DNA of 64,000 nt from Accumulibacter sp. (GCA_024235715.1 JACKLW010000018.1:1-64000), one strand, 5' to 3'. Shown: positions 35,354 through 45,499, counted from the first letter of the stretch. Notes: a model not told the origin generated them from the letters alone. A program made the numbers and translations.

Positions 35354-35650
35354 TTATCGGCGGATTGTGACCCCGTTGTGGATCTGCGGGGCCACAGGGA
35401 TGAGCCTGTCCTGTCGCTTAGGGAAACGAGGGAGGATCTCAACCCGATCGACATAGGCGGCGCTGCTGAAATCGTCGGGCATCTGCGGCCTACCGCTCAC
35501 GAACGGAGGGATGTCAAACTTCGACAGATCTCGCCGGCGTCGGCGCCTCCGGACGATGTAAAACGCGCCATAGCCAAGACATATGGCCAGAATGCAGAGC
35601 GCCGCGGCGTGCTCTACAAGGGCGAGGCGTACTTGGTCGCCGATCAGCAT
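35354..35650 (-). CDS. Small single-pass membrane protein
   Basis: 98 aa from the ATG at 35650, chosen because GGAGG lies 7 nt upstream. One membrane helix (ALCILAICLGYGAFYIV) is followed by seven arginines and a cytoplasmic Pro-rich tail. No family recognised. It lies downstream of the GHKL-DUF3883 gene on the same strand, separated by about 300 bp of sequence in which I see no convincing gene. Confidence 0.5.
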   Translation of the reverse strand: MLIGDQVRLALVEHAAALCILAICLGYGAFYIVRRRRRRRDLSKFDIPPFVSGRPQMPDDFSSAAYVDRVEILPRFPKRQDRLIPVAPQIHNGVTIRR

Positions 35651-35956
35651 GAACCTGCCTCCGATGTCGAAGAGCCAATTCTGCACGCAACCAAGGTCTC
35701 AATTGGCGACCGCATCCATTGTAGGGACTTGAATACCTCGCTTGCGAAGGCGACAGTTGCCCGCAACAACACTCCGACGGAGTTGTCCGCCTGCCACTGA
35801 CCGGCTCAAACTGACACTTTTGCGGCCGGTCGGAATATTGCGAAGTAGGCGTTCGATTCGTGCGAGCTTGAGGAGCGCAGAATGGTCAATACGCTCTCTC
35901 AAATCAACATTTGCCTCGCTCCCGCTCCGCAGATCGCCGACGGCCGCACGCTCGGT

Positions 35957-38900
35957 CTATTGCTGCTCAAAGCGGTACCGAACGGAGCCGCTTCGCACGA
36001 CACGAAACTGGTCGCGCGTGTTGGTGCCGACCGGGTTCGGCAGGGTCAACACCGTCCAGCGGGTCGGTTCAAACACAAACGGCACGTATAGGATGCGGTA
36101 CGTGCGCTTGCGGTCCTCTCTTGCACTGCCGGCGACCTCAAGCTCTCGCGCAGTCAGTTCGAACTCGCCGCCGGCGTCGAGCGCCGACTTAACCTCGTAG
36201 AGGTATTCGTGACGCGCGGTCACGACTCGGAAGTCGTATCCCAAGGAGTCGTCGCCAGCTGGGCCGCTGCAGAATTTTTCCCGGTTTGACGAGACCCAGC
36301 ACTCGTCCGACATCTCCTTCGGATGGCGCCGGAAGAGCAGCTTCCACACCAGCCACTCGCTGGCCATGCCCATTGCCGTGCGGGTTGATTCGGACAGTTG
36401 GTTGCGCCAGCTTCCGCCCCTGCCTCCGCGGCCTCCCCGCGGTCCCGGCCGCGGCTTTCCGGCATCCTCCTGCTGAACCAGGCGAGTGACGCGATTGCCG
36501 GAGAACCACTCGTCGCTTTGAGCGATGGCCGCGTCCGCAAGGCGCTCGAACTCCAGAATGAATGTGGGGCTTCCGGTGTCCAGCGAGCGTCCAGCGAAGA
36601 GGACGCTGCGGCGCGCCACCTCGGCCTTCAGACGGAGTTCGCGAGCCTCCTGCTCCTCGTGCTTCAAATCCTCCGCCGTCAGGCCCAGATCGTTCAATGA
36701 CTCGGTAATCGGCATGTCCGTCGGCCACCTGTCGGCGCGGCGCAGCAGCGCCGGCAAGTCGCCTGGCGCGATCACCTCGAAGTCCAGCAGGCCCGCCTGG
36801 TCCAGCTCGCGCACGAGCTGCTGGGCATCGGCAGCGTCCGCGCCGGCCGGCTGTTGTGCCCCGTTTTTCCTGCACCAGGCTCGCACCAGGTTCGTCAGGT
36901 CCGCGTGCCACGCAATCACAAGCTTTCGGTTTGCGGCCGCAACGACGTCAAGGGCATCAAGCTCGACGGCGGGATCATCGGCCCCGAGCCTTTCCTCAAC
37001 CGCTAGATCCGCATGGGCGGCGACGCGGGCTTGATCGAGCTGCTCCAACTGCAGCGGCCACTCCGAGTCGAACTCAATGAATTCGAGCGTTCGAAGGATC
37101 ACGTACTCGTCGAGCGGCGCAGCGGCCCGCCAAGCGGGCAGAAAGGCTCGCCTTAGCCGAGCACGTATCGAGGGGGCAAGCTCAGCGAGGTACGCGCTGA
37201 AAAGACGTCGAAAATCCGCTTCATCGTTCATCGGCGGATAGCCTAGCTCGGCGAGCGTGCGACCGAAGGCGGCGAAGTCCAGGTTAAGACGCACGCGGAT
37301 CGCCCCCTGGTCGTCCGTCTCAGCGATGACCTCAATCAGCTGGTCTACCACCTCCCCGGGGAGTTCGCTCGCGAGCCAGGCGCGAAGCTGCAGTGCGTGG
37401 CCGAGCTGGGCATGCTTCTCGCGGAGCCGCTCAGCGGCCTCCCGGCCTTTGAGGAAAGCCACTGCCGGCAGTACCGCGTCGACGCGGCGCTGCATGCCGC
37501 CCTTCGTCGCGGCGAAGTGCTCACTCACGACGCTTACGTCTCTGCCAATGGCCTTGGCCAGCATGTCCTCGGACGGCCCCGCGGAGCCACCGCTGTAGCC
37601 CGCCCGCTGCAGCCTTCCCAGTAGAAGCTCGATCGTATTGCGCCGCGACCCGAGCAGCTTGGTGAGCGCCTGCGACGCTTCGAGCAGGAGCGGCAGGTCG
37701 ATGGGGCCGGCAGTCCTGACGAGCAGCGTCGGGGCGCGGGCGTGCTGCACGGCGTGCACGCGCTCCATGCCGCGCACCGGAATTTCCAGCCCCGAGATAG
37801 TGAGGGCGAATCCTCCGCAGCGCCTGACGCGGATCGCGCGAAGCCTGCGGTCGAGCTCGTCCGCGGGCAGCGTCCGCAGCTCCAGGGGATCACCGAGGTG
37901 TTCATGCGCCAGAACGGCAAGGTCGCTCAGCCAGGACAGCTCGCCGGCCACCAGCGGAGGGTCGTCGGGCGACGCCTCGAACGGGCCGTCGTCGACGACC
38001 AGCTGCACCTCGCCGGAGTCCGTCAGCCTTGGAGAAAAGCGACCGGTCGCCTTTAGCAAATCGCAAATCAGAGGGGCGTCGGTCTCCCCCACGTCAAGCA
38101 CCGCTTCGCCTGCGTCGTTCAGCGAGCGCGCTGCGAAGGCCTGGGGCTCGCTCGTTACGTAGACGACCGGCGGGTCCTGCTCGCGCCCCTGCAGAAGTTC
38201 GAGGCTTCCCGCCCGCTCCACGACTAGTTGAAGGGAGGCGGGCAGCGCGCTGCGAAGCTCCGCGACGTCGGCCCACGCGCGGCGGACTTGGTCGCGCAAG
38301 TCGCGCCTTTCGGCCGCCGAAAGATCCGGGAGCACCGCGGCGAGCGACGCCAGCCGGCCCGGCGCGCTGGACGGATCCGACCAGTCGCGAAGGCCGATCT
38401 TGGGGTCGAAGAGGATCGAGGGAAGCTCCTCGCGGGCGCCGGGCTCGGATTTGAACCGCGCCACGAAGCGCGGGGGATGCTGACGGGCCACCGTCGTGGA
38501 CCAGCTGTTGCAAGGACTTGCGAAGACGACTTCGTCATAGCGGGCGCTTGCGGGCCACCGCCCGTGTCGCAGGAAGACGTACAGGGGCGTGGGAAGGGTG
38601 ACGGACTGGCATCCGCGCCAGTGCCGGACGTCAAACTCGAAGTGACTCCGCACGTGGGCTCTCAGATAGGCGACCAAGAGGTTCGAAAGAGCCTCCTTCG
38701 CGGAGTTCGGGAGCTGATCGTGCTCGAGCTGGCCCGGCACTCTCCACGCCTCGCCGTCCATCCGGTACTCGGTCTGCGGGTAGTGCAGCTCGTGCCGAGA
38801 GGCGTAATTGATCCAGGTCGCGTCGAACCCTAGCTTGGCGTCGCCGGCGCGCAGGAACAAGTTCCAGTAGTTGTTCGGCGTGCCCGCACGACGCAGGTTG

Positions 38901-41605
38901 GCCGCTACGGGCTCCAGTCCGTCCGGGACTCTGAGAACCTGCAGGAAGCGGGTCCAGTCCTCGCGCCTGTCGCCGGTGCGCGCGCGCGGCCAGCTGGAGA
39001 AGGCCACCAGGAGGCGGTTGCGCTGCGCGTTGCAGTCCGGGGAAACGGGGGCGGCCTCGTCGAAATAGTGCTCGAGCGTTCGTCCGAGGGCGCTCCACGA
39101 CGAAGACATCAGGGCGTATTCGGCGCGCATCCAGCCGCCCAGGCAGGGCACGCTCAGATCTGCCTGCCGCAGAGTAGCCTCGACTGACTTGTCGCCCATG
39201 ACGAGCCAGACGCGAAAGGCCCACGTCAGGGCTTCCTGTCGCTGGTTGTCCGTTCCAGACTCCAGCGCCCCCTTGAGGGCCGCCAGCGCCTCGACGGGGT
39301 CGTAGTTTCGTAGGAGGCCCGCCTTCTGGAACTTGTGGATGACGTCTTCGGGGACCTCGACTTGCTGGTTCAGGAACCGGAACTTTCGTGCAATGGCCGA
39401 AGGAGGGTTGGGAGGCCCCTGGGTGCGCTTCCCGCGCGCGCTCGTCAACCGCGCAAATACGGGCGGCGCGTCGTCCAGGCCGTCCGCAGTTGCGACGAGA
39501 AGCTTGTTGTCGTCGCCGAGGAGCACCTTCTTGCCAGCCAACTGAGCCAAGTCGATTTTCGACGCGGCGAAGGTCGAGAGTACGTCCTGGTAGAACTCGC
39601 GCCAAGCGGTTGCGGCGGCCTTTTTCTTCTTCGACGAGAGATGCGCCGCCGTCGCCTCGACCCACTTGCACAGCCGCTCCGCGTGCAGTTCGAGGGGCAT
39701 ATCCAGGGCGGACGCGAGCGCCCTGATCCGCGACAGCTGCGCGTCGGATACGTTGTCGAGTATGTGAGCGTTGGCGATCGACCCGAGCAGCGACGGAGTC
39801 ATCTGCCTGGTTCGGACGTCCGGCCATGCGTAGAGTGTTCTCAGCGGTGCCCATTTGACGCCAGCGCCTGACGTGGTGGGCCAGATCGCGGCGTCTGTGA
39901 TCGGCCGTTTGAGCGCCTTGAACGCTCCCACGATCGTCGCAATCCTCACGCCCGACCAGGCGGCCATGTCGACGACCGCGCTCGCCGGTACGTCCAAGCC
40001 CTCGTCGACGATCGCCAGGCAAGCCTTCGCCGCGGTGTCGGCCGCGGCATCGATCAGCAGCTCGTTCAGCGGCAGCTCGGGCTTGATGGTGCGCCGGTCA
40101 ATGTCCGCGAAGAATGGCGCGTCGATGTGGCCGGCCATCGGCGAGACAGCGTGGTCGTCCATCGGAAGAAAGTTGTAAAGGCGCGGCGCGACCGCCTTGT
40201 CTAGGCGCACGGCGATCGAAACGATGGCGTCGCCCTTCCAGGCTAGCCAGCGCTTGAGTGGAGGCGCCGCCGGTATGCTCTTCGCGACCGCCGCGAGCAC
40301 AGCGTCCTTCTGCAGCGTCTGCCTGACGACGAGAAACGCGCTTCCGTCGCTCAGCGTTACGCGTTGCATGCGAATGCTCGAAGATGGATCCCTCAAGATC
40401 GGTTCGACCGCGCGGGAGAGCGTCGCCTTCTCAAGCTGGACTCCGGCTCGAACGATCGAGACTTCCAGCGACGCAAGGCGATCGAGAAAGAGCTGGACTG
40501 GCGCGGCTACGTTGGTCAGCGCGGCTACCTGCTTCTCCGCCAGTTCGACCTCGCGCGAGGAAGCCAAAGGCAGGCAGACGACCGTCGCATACCCCAGCGC
40601 GGCAAGGCGGCGCACTTCGTCCGACTGTTCGCTGACGGCGACAGGAACCAGGTACCGCGGAATGTCGGCGGCGACCTTAGTGGCCACCTCCGGAGACGCG
40701 CCAATCTCCTCCAAGAGCTCTGCGATCTCTTCCATTGACGCGAACCGGAAGCAGTAGCCGTCGAACGTGGGCGCTGGCATCTGAGCGCCAGCGGAAAAGA
40801 TGCGGACGTCGTTGGTGAGCGCCTCGACACTTCTAAAACCGAGGCCCTTGTTTCCGATCCCTTCGCCGATTTCCTTATCGCTCGTTCCGATGTTGCGGAT
40901 CGCCTCGAAGTTCGAATCGGAGAACGGACGCCCCTTGTTGGCGACGAGCAGTACGCCCGTTTGGTCGATGCCGACCGCTAGGTGGATGGCGACCTCTCCC
41001 TTCTCGCCAACAGCGTGCGCGTCGTGGGCATTCTGAAGCAACTCGAAAAGGACGCGGTCGCCATACTGCGTACCAATGATTTCGTTCAGGCTCCTCAGGC
41101 TCTCGTACACCTTCAGGCCGCGCCGGTGCCCGTCCAATGCGTGCTCAAGCTGCGAGCGAGTAATGCTACCGATAAGCTCCGCGGCCGACGCGAACTGCGT
41201 CGCAGCCGCAACCATCGACTTCTCGGCACTTCCTTCGTCAGTTGGTATCACGGCTTCATCCATATCCGCTCCCACGATTTGAGTCGACGTGATAACGCTT
41301 TGCGGGGCGAAAATCCAGATTTCGATCCTGCCGAGAACATTCAGCACGAAGAGCGCCGATCGCTCGTCCCTCGCCAGAAGCTGTGACCGATCGCCAATGC
41401 ACCCTGAGATTATCCCGTTAGGATTGATCTGCCAGTAGATCGCCGCGGGGTGGTCGTCCATAGACTTCGGACCCCACCGACCGCATTTGCCGAGCAGCAA
41501 TCCTTTGCCGTCAGGACCGGGGAGCCGCCGTTCGAAGAGCTGTGCAGTCGAAGCCGCGAAGTGCGGGTTTTGGCAGGGCTGAAGCCTCGGGAAGCTGATC
41601 GCCAA
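35957..41605 (-). CDS. GHKL (sacsin-like) ATPase with C-terminal DUF3883 nuclease-like domain
   Basis: 1,882 aa. An HSP90/MutL-type ATP site is at residues 188-257: N-box ELLQNAHDA, G1 VANKGRPFSD, G2 GIGNKGLGFRSV. This resembles the N-terminal ATPase of sacsin-like bacterial proteins. The middle 1,300 residues have no domain I recognise. Near the C-terminus a DUF3883-type domain (about 1,730-1,870) contains SLGYDFRVVTARHEYLYEVK, a PD-(D/E)XK-like D...ExK pattern. Such proteins are found in defence islands; single-gene antiphage action is inference. TTG start at 41605; the ATG at 41461 (MDDHPAAIYW) is an alternative. It stands alone in the island. Confidence 0.8.
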   Translation of the reverse strand: MAISFPRLQPCQNPHFAASTAQLFERRLPGPDGKGLLLGKCGRWGPKSMDDHPAAIYWQINPNGIISGCIGDRSQLLARDERSALFVLNVLGRIEIWIFAPQSVITSTQIVGADMDEAVIPTDEGSAEKSMVAAATQFASAAELIGSITRSQLEHALDGHRRGLKVYESLRSLNEIIGTQYGDRVLFELLQNAHDAHAVGEKGEVAIHLAVGIDQTGVLLVANKGRPFSDSNFEAIRNIGTSDKEIGEGIGNKGLGFRSVEALTNDVRIFSAGAQMPAPTFDGYCFRFASMEEIAELLEEIGASPEVATKVAADIPRYLVPVAVSEQSDEVRRLAALGYATVVCLPLASSREVELAEKQVAALTNVAAPVQLFLDRLASLEVSIVRAGVQLEKATLSRAVEPILRDPSSSIRMQRVTLSDGSAFLVVRQTLQKDAVLAAVAKSIPAAPPLKRWLAWKGDAIVSIAVRLDKAVAPRLYNFLPMDDHAVSPMAGHIDAPFFADIDRRTIKPELPLNELLIDAAADTAAKACLAIVDEGLDVPASAVVDMAAWSGVRIATIVGAFKALKRPITDAAIWPTTSGAGVKWAPLRTLYAWPDVRTRQMTPSLLGSIANAHILDNVSDAQLSRIRALASALDMPLELHAERLCKWVEATAAHLSSKKKKAAATAWREFYQDVLSTFAASKIDLAQLAGKKVLLGDDNKLLVATADGLDDAPPVFARLTSARGKRTQGPPNPPSAIARKFRFLNQQVEVPEDVIHKFQKAGLLRNYDPVEALAALKGALESGTDNQRQEALTWAFRVWLVMGDKSVEATLRQADLSVPCLGGWMRAEYALMSSSWSALGRTLEHYFDEAAPVSPDCNAQRNRLLVAFSSWPRARTGDRREDWTRFLQVLRVPDGLEPVAANLRRAGTPNNYWNLFLRAGDAKLGFDATWINYASRHELHYPQTEYRMDGEAWRVPGQLEHDQLPNSAKEALSNLLVAYLRAHVRSHFEFDVRHWRGCQSVTLPTPLYVFLRHGRWPASARYDEVVFASPCNSWSTTVARQHPPRFVARFKSEPGAREELPSILFDPKIGLRDWSDPSSAPGRLASLAAVLPDLSAAERRDLRDQVRRAWADVAELRSALPASLQLVVERAGSLELLQGREQDPPVVYVTSEPQAFAARSLNDAGEAVLDVGETDAPLICDLLKATGRFSPRLTDSGEVQLVVDDGPFEASPDDPPLVAGELSWLSDLAVLAHEHLGDPLELRTLPADELDRRLRAIRVRRCGGFALTISGLEIPVRGMERVHAVQHARAPTLLVRTAGPIDLPLLLEASQALTKLLGSRRNTIELLLGRLQRAGYSGGSAGPSEDMLAKAIGRDVSVVSEHFAATKGGMQRRVDAVLPAVAFLKGREAAERLREKHAQLGHALQLRAWLASELPGEVVDQLIEVIAETDDQGAIRVRLNLDFAAFGRTLAELGYPPMNDEADFRRLFSAYLAELAPSIRARLRRAFLPAWRAAAPLDEYVILRTLEFIEFDSEWPLQLEQLDQARVAAHADLAVEERLGADDPAVELDALDVVAAANRKLVIAWHADLTNLVRAWCRKNGAQQPAGADAADAQQLVRELDQAGLLDFEVIAPGDLPALLRRADRWPTDMPITESLNDLGLTAEDLKHEEQEARELRLKAEVARRSVLFAGRSLDTGSPTFILEFERLADAAIAQSDEWFSGNRVTRLVQQEDAGKPRPGPRGGRGGRGGSWRNQLSESTRTAMGMASEWLVWKLLFRRHPKEMSDECWVSSNREKFCSGPAGDDSLGYDFRVVTARHEYLYEVKSALDAGGEFELTARELEVAGSAREDRKRTYRILYVPFVFEPTRWTVLTLPNPVGTNTRDQFRVVRSGSVRYRFEQQ

Positions 41606-42361
41606 CGTATTGAGCGCTCAGAATGCAGCCCGTCGCCCTTGGAAATCCTCGCAATCAAGCGAATGGCGGCTTGCGGATGTGCGGCTCAGCTGAATGGCTG
41701 CTTCGGGGAGAAATCGCCAAAGGCCGGACATGGCCGATGCCCCCCGGTCGAGCGCATCACCGTTCTGGTCATGTAACGACAGCGCATTCGGGCAAGATCC
41801 GCTAGCGGCTGTGTTGGGCTTCCATAGCGCCTGTAGCGCCCCGGCGAGGCTCAAGAATCCGCTATCGTCCGACGCCTCAAGAACATGATCTCGACGGCGC
41901 TGCGGCACGACGGATCACATCTACACGCACGCGGCTGAGGACCCGGCTTTCGCGAAAGTAATGGCCGTGCTGGGGCTGGACTGTCGCGAGGGAGACTTCG
42001 CCCACAACCTCACCAAGATGCTGCGGGAGTCCTACAATGGAGCAGTACACTTCGCACCCGAGATCACGGGCCCCATCTATGACTCCGACAACCGCCAATT
42101 CGCCAACGCAAACGCCAGCACCGGAGAAAGACCCAATCGAGATAGTTGCGACGAGCTTTCTTAAGGGCTTCGCGCCGGAGCGCGTGGTGGTTATCGTGGC
42201 GGAAGCAAAACGCTTGCGCGAGCGGCTCTCCTCAACTGCCTGGTACGCCGAGCAAGAAAGGAGAACTGGCGCCAGATTGTGGCTGAACTTGGCAGTCAGC
42301 TATCGGGGCGAAGCTTAAAGCCATCGGTTCCGAGCCCGCAGCTCTTACGCGCCGGCAGCCG
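41606..42361. other. No intact gene; coding-like remnants
   Basis: About 750 bp between the GHKL gene and the integrase. In the plus frame 41889-42164 there is a protein-like stretch with no start (TTDHIYTHAAEDPAFAKVMA ... FAHNLTKMLRESYNG). It overlaps a second frame starting at ATG 42076 and ending at 42318 (IVATSFLKGFAPERVVVIVA). They may be pieces of one frameshifted gene or two small ORFs. No family recognised. Confidence 0.25.
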
Positions 42362-43633
42362 TCACCTAGCCCCCCGCAGCCCTGCCTGCTCCAGCAACCA
42401 GGCCTCATATGAAGTCAGGTACTTCCCCAACAGTTCAACCGGTCGTCTGATGTAGTGTCTCTCGGCAGTCGCAGACGGCTTGTGGCCCATGATCTGGGCG
42501 ATGACTCCCCTCGGCATTTCAACCCATTCGGCCAAGCTCGCGAACGATCTACGAAGGCCATGGATGGACACATGCGGCAGGCCCGCCGCCTCGAGAGCGT
42601 GCTTATGAGGAATCCGCGGCTCCTCGATGTGACCGCTTGCAGCCTGTGGACTTGAGAAGACCCACTCGTTCTCACGAGGCAAGTCGCGCAACAAGGCCTC
42701 CAAGTATGGCGCCAGCGGGATGAATCTTCCGACCTCCTCACCCTCGTATTTGTCCTTGATCCACATCTTCTTCCACCGGAAATCTACATTGCACCATCGC
42801 AACTCCGCCCACTCGTCCCGGCGCGCTCCGAGGAGGAGCAAGCCCTGGATGTGGGCGCTCATCACAGGGTTGGGCAAGCCTCGTACAGCTTCAAACCAGG
42901 CTGCAAGTTGGTTGCGCTCGAGTACATCACCGGACTTGGCCCTTCGGGCTGGAACTTCGCGCCGGAGGTCAGGATCATCGACGATGCTCGGGTCCACGAC
43001 ATCCCGATAAGAGTCCTGCGTTGAACACCACCGCCAGAAGGCTCGAAAAAGCTCGAATCCCTGCCGGGCATTGTTGCGCCTCCCTTCTGCCTCCTCTACC
43101 AGCCAGTCCTTCAGTCCCTGCGCGCTGATATCGCCGAGGCGCAAGCGAAGGAGCGGATAGAGGACGCCCTGCACTGTCTCGCCACGACCTCGCCGCTTGG
43201 CTTCTCCTCCCGCCTGCGCATGGTTGATGTGGTCGGCCAAATGGCGCTCTCCCCAGTGACGCTCGTGGCTATCCAGGTAATAATCCCACGCTTCGCCGAC
43301 AGTAGTTTGCGCACGGCGCTCTAGAGCGGCGCGCGATTCGGCTTCACTAATCTTGTCCTTCCGATCTTGTCTCGGGTCTGTACCTCGATCGACCAGACTC
43401 TGCAGCCGATTGGCCTCCTTGCGGGCATCAGCCAGCCCCCAGACACGGACATCACCGATCGTGATCCTGATCGTCTTGCGATTGAGTTTGCTCTCGAAGA
43501 TGTACGACTTGGCGCCTGAAGTGGCCCGCACGGCGAGCCTCGGCGCCTCGGTATCCCAGAGAAAGTCCTGCCCTCCGCCGGCCGGCGCCTCGAGGTTTCG
43601 GATCCGCTCCAATGTCAGTCGCTCTCTCGCCAC
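42362..43633 (-). CDS. int: Tyrosine site-specific integrase of island 1 (DUF4102/P4 type)
   Basis: About 423 aa from a GTG at 43633, chosen because GAGGAG lies 6 nt upstream; the longer frame runs through the arm repeats. The N-terminal arm-binding DUF4102 domain includes FLWDTEAPRLAVRATSGAKS. Catalytic residues are visible as LLLLGARRDEWAELRW (Arg), VSIHGLRRSFASLAEW (H-x-x-R) and MGHKPSATAERHYIRRP (His, Tyr). It recombined the element into the tRNA-fMet 3' half. It is the last gene inside the right boundary and reads inward. Confidence 0.93.
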   Translation of the reverse strand: MARERLTLERIRNLEAPAGGGQDFLWDTEAPRLAVRATSGAKSYIFESKLNRKTIRITIGDVRVWGLADARKEANRLQSLVDRGTDPRQDRKDKISEAESRAALERRAQTTVGEAWDYYLDSHERHWGERHLADHINHAQAGGEAKRRGRGETVQGVLYPLLRLRLGDISAQGLKDWLVEEAEGRRNNARQGFELFRAFWRWCSTQDSYRDVVDPSIVDDPDLRREVPARRAKSGDVLERNQLAAWFEAVRGLPNPVMSAHIQGLLLLGARRDEWAELRWCNVDFRWKKMWIKDKYEGEEVGRFIPLAPYLEALLRDLPRENEWVFSSPQAASGHIEEPRIPHKHALEAAGLPHVSIHGLRRSFASLAEWVEMPRGVIAQIMGHKPSATAERHYIRRPVELLGKYLTSYEAWLLEQAGLRGAR

Positions 43634-43666
43634 AACAGGCTCCTCAGATCTTGCCAGTCGCTTCCA

Positions 43667-43686
43667 TGTAGCCACAGTGTAGCCAC
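43667..43686 (+). repeat. Right arm-type integrase site of island 1
   Basis: Exact 20-bp copy of 20010-20029, located in the leader just upstream of the integrase start and 113 bp inside the right core repeat. Confidence 0.7.
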
Positions 43687-43798
43687 ATTCTGAGGATGCC
43701 GCCCTATGCGCATCTATACCCGCGCCTAGTATCTTATTAAGATTCCGTTGGTTAGCCACACACAACAAGCCATACCCACCAGAAAATGTCAAAAACTC

Positions 43799-43843
43799 TC
43801 GGGCTCATAACCCGAAGGTCGCAGGTTCAAATCCTGCCCCCGC
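43799..43843 (+). repeat. attR core of island 1; also 3' end of the serine recombinase ORF
   Basis: Exact 45-bp copy of the tRNA-fMet 3' half (19902-19946). It is followed by TACCAAC rather than AACCA. There is no 5' tRNA half here, so it is not a functional tRNA. Confidence 0.9.
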
Positions 43844-45499
43844 TACCAACACTATCTTGGAAGGCTCCGGAATATTGTCATTGACAGCGTTCCGGAGCCT
43901 TTCTCGTTTCTGATGGCCCGTTTTATCGGCCGCCATGATCAGGATTCCCGCCAGATCGCCATAAAGGTCAATCTGAAGCTCCTCGCGACCTTCTTTGGGT
44001 GTCAGGACGATCTTCTCGATCAGGCCGCGCAGATGCTTGGCTGCCTCTCCCTGGCCCCCGGAGTGGCTTAAAGTCTCCCGCAGGGACGCCACTTCCTCCC
44101 GGTAGCGCATCGCCATGGCCGGATGGAGGAGGGGCCGGGGGTCCGTGCTTCCCTGCGTGATCTGGTCCTCCAGGGCTTCCAGCCGGGCCACAATCCGCTC
44201 CAGATCGTCCCTGACCAAGGCGGCTCCGATCCCCTCGCGGATGGCCTTGAGGATATGCGCGCGCTCTTTTGTGAGCTTGTCCTTCTCGGCCTTCGCCTCA
44301 AGCAGGGCGGAATCCTGGGCGCGGCGCAGGGCGTTGAGAGCGCGGGTGTACTCTTCGCAGAAGATGTGGAGCAGGTCATCGCGCATCAGGTGGGTCTGGA
44401 GGGCCGAGAGGACTTTGCTCTCCAGCACGTCCCGCTTGATCGTCTTGCGGTTGGCGCAGACGCTCTCGCCCTTGTTCTTGCTGGCCGCGCAGCCATAATG
44501 ACTCGCGTTGATCTTCGCATACCCGCCGCCGCACACCCCGCAGCGCAGCAGGCCCGAGAGCAGATATCGTGGACGGTTGCGGTGCCACAGGCCATTCGGC
44601 CTGGCATCGAGGTCCTTCTGGCGGGCTTTGGCCGCCTCCCAGAGGTCCTGCGGGATAATCCGCAGCTCCGGAACACCTTGCCGCACCCACGCGCTTTCGT
44701 CATTGAGGCGCGTCACCCGCTTGCCGGTGGCCGGGTCCTTAATGAAGCGCTGGCGGTTCCAGACCAACTGCCCGATATAAAGCTCGTTGTTCAAAATGCC
44801 CGTACCCCGGCGGCGGTTGCCGTTGATCGTGCTCTGCCCCCAAGCCTGTCCGGAAGGAGCGGGGATGCGTTCCTCATTCAGCTTCGCGGCGATCGCCTTG
44901 GGGGAGCGGTTTTGCATCGCGTATTCCTCGAAGATGCGGCGGATGATCGCGGCCTGCGTTTCATTGATCGCGCGCTCGCCCTTGAGGGCCTCGCCGTTCG
45001 CATCAAAGTGTTTCACCACGTCATAGCCGTAAGAAATCCCGCCCCCGGATTTGCCGTGCTCCACCCGTCCGCGTAATCCCCGGCGGGTTTTATCGGCAAG
45101 GTCTTTAAGAAACAGCGCGTTCATGGTTCCCTTCAAACCGATATGCAGGGTCGAGATCGCGCCTTCCGAGAGGGTGACCATCTCCACACCGGCGAACTGC
45201 ATACGCTTGTACACACCGGCAATGTCTTCCTGGTCGCGGCTTAAGCGGTCGAGCGCTTCGGCGAGGACGATCTCAAAGCGCCCGTCATTGGCATCGCGGA
45301 TCAGGGCCTGGATGCCCGGACGCATGAGCGAAGCCCCGGAGAGCCCGGCATCGCTGTAACACTCGGTGATGGTCCAGCCATTCAGTTGCGCGTGTTCGGT
45401 GCAGAGCCGCACCTGGTCCTCGATCGAATGATCGCTTTGCAGATCGGAAGAATAGCGGGCATAGAGCGCCACGCGGAATGTGTTCGAATCTTTACTCAT
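43805..45499 (-). CDS. Large serine recombinase
   Basis: 564 aa. The resolvase domain has VALYARYSSDLQ (catalytic Ser17/18) and EALDRLSRDQEDIAG. A Recombinase domain follows, then a zinc ribbon (LLRCGVCGGGYAKI ... GCAASKNKGESVCANR, from about residue 320) and a coiled coil (about 380-470). The C-terminus, ending GAGFEPATFGL, is encoded by the antisense of the tRNA-fMet repeat, so the gene ends inside the attachment core. It is probably the integration enzyme of the region to its right. It is coupled to a small upstream gene (TGATG). Confidence 0.92.
   Translation of the reverse strand: MSKDSNTFRVALYARYSSDLQSDHSIEDQVRLCTEHAQLNGWTITECYSDAGLSGASLMRPGIQALIRDANDGRFEIVLAEALDRLSRDQEDIAGVYKRMQFAGVEMVTLSEGAISTLHIGLKGTMNALFLKDLADKTRRGLRGRVEHGKSGGGISYGYDVVKHFDANGEALKGERAINETQAAIIRRIFEEYAMQNRSPKAIAAKLNEERIPAPSGQAWGQSTINGNRRRGTGILNNELYIGQLVWNRQRFIKDPATGKRVTRLNDESAWVRQGVPELRIIPQDLWEAAKARQKDLDARPNGLWHRNRPRYLLSGLLRCGVCGGGYAKINASHYGCAASKNKGESVCANRKTIKRDVLESKVLSALQTHLMRDDLLHIFCEEYTRALNALRRAQDSALLEAKAEKDKLTKERAHILKAIREGIGAALVRDDLERIVARLEALEDQITQGSTDPRPLLHPAMAMRYREEVASLRETLSHSGGQGEAAKHLRGLIEKIVLTPKEGREELQIDLYGDLAGILIMAADKTGHQKRERLRNAVNDNIPEPSKIVLVAGAGFEPATFGL
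43863..43899 (+). terminator. Rho-independent-type hairpin after the tRNA remnant
   Basis: A 10-bp perfect stem (GGCTCCGGAA / TTCCGGAGCC), a 17-nt loop and then TTTCTCGTTT on the plus strand. It sits where a tRNA terminator would be, yet it lies inside the 3' coding end of the minus-strand recombinase. Confidence 0.5.

Noticed and set aside
43799-43843. Second functional tRNA-fMet
   Set aside because: Lacks the 5' half; it is a repeat of the 3' portion only.
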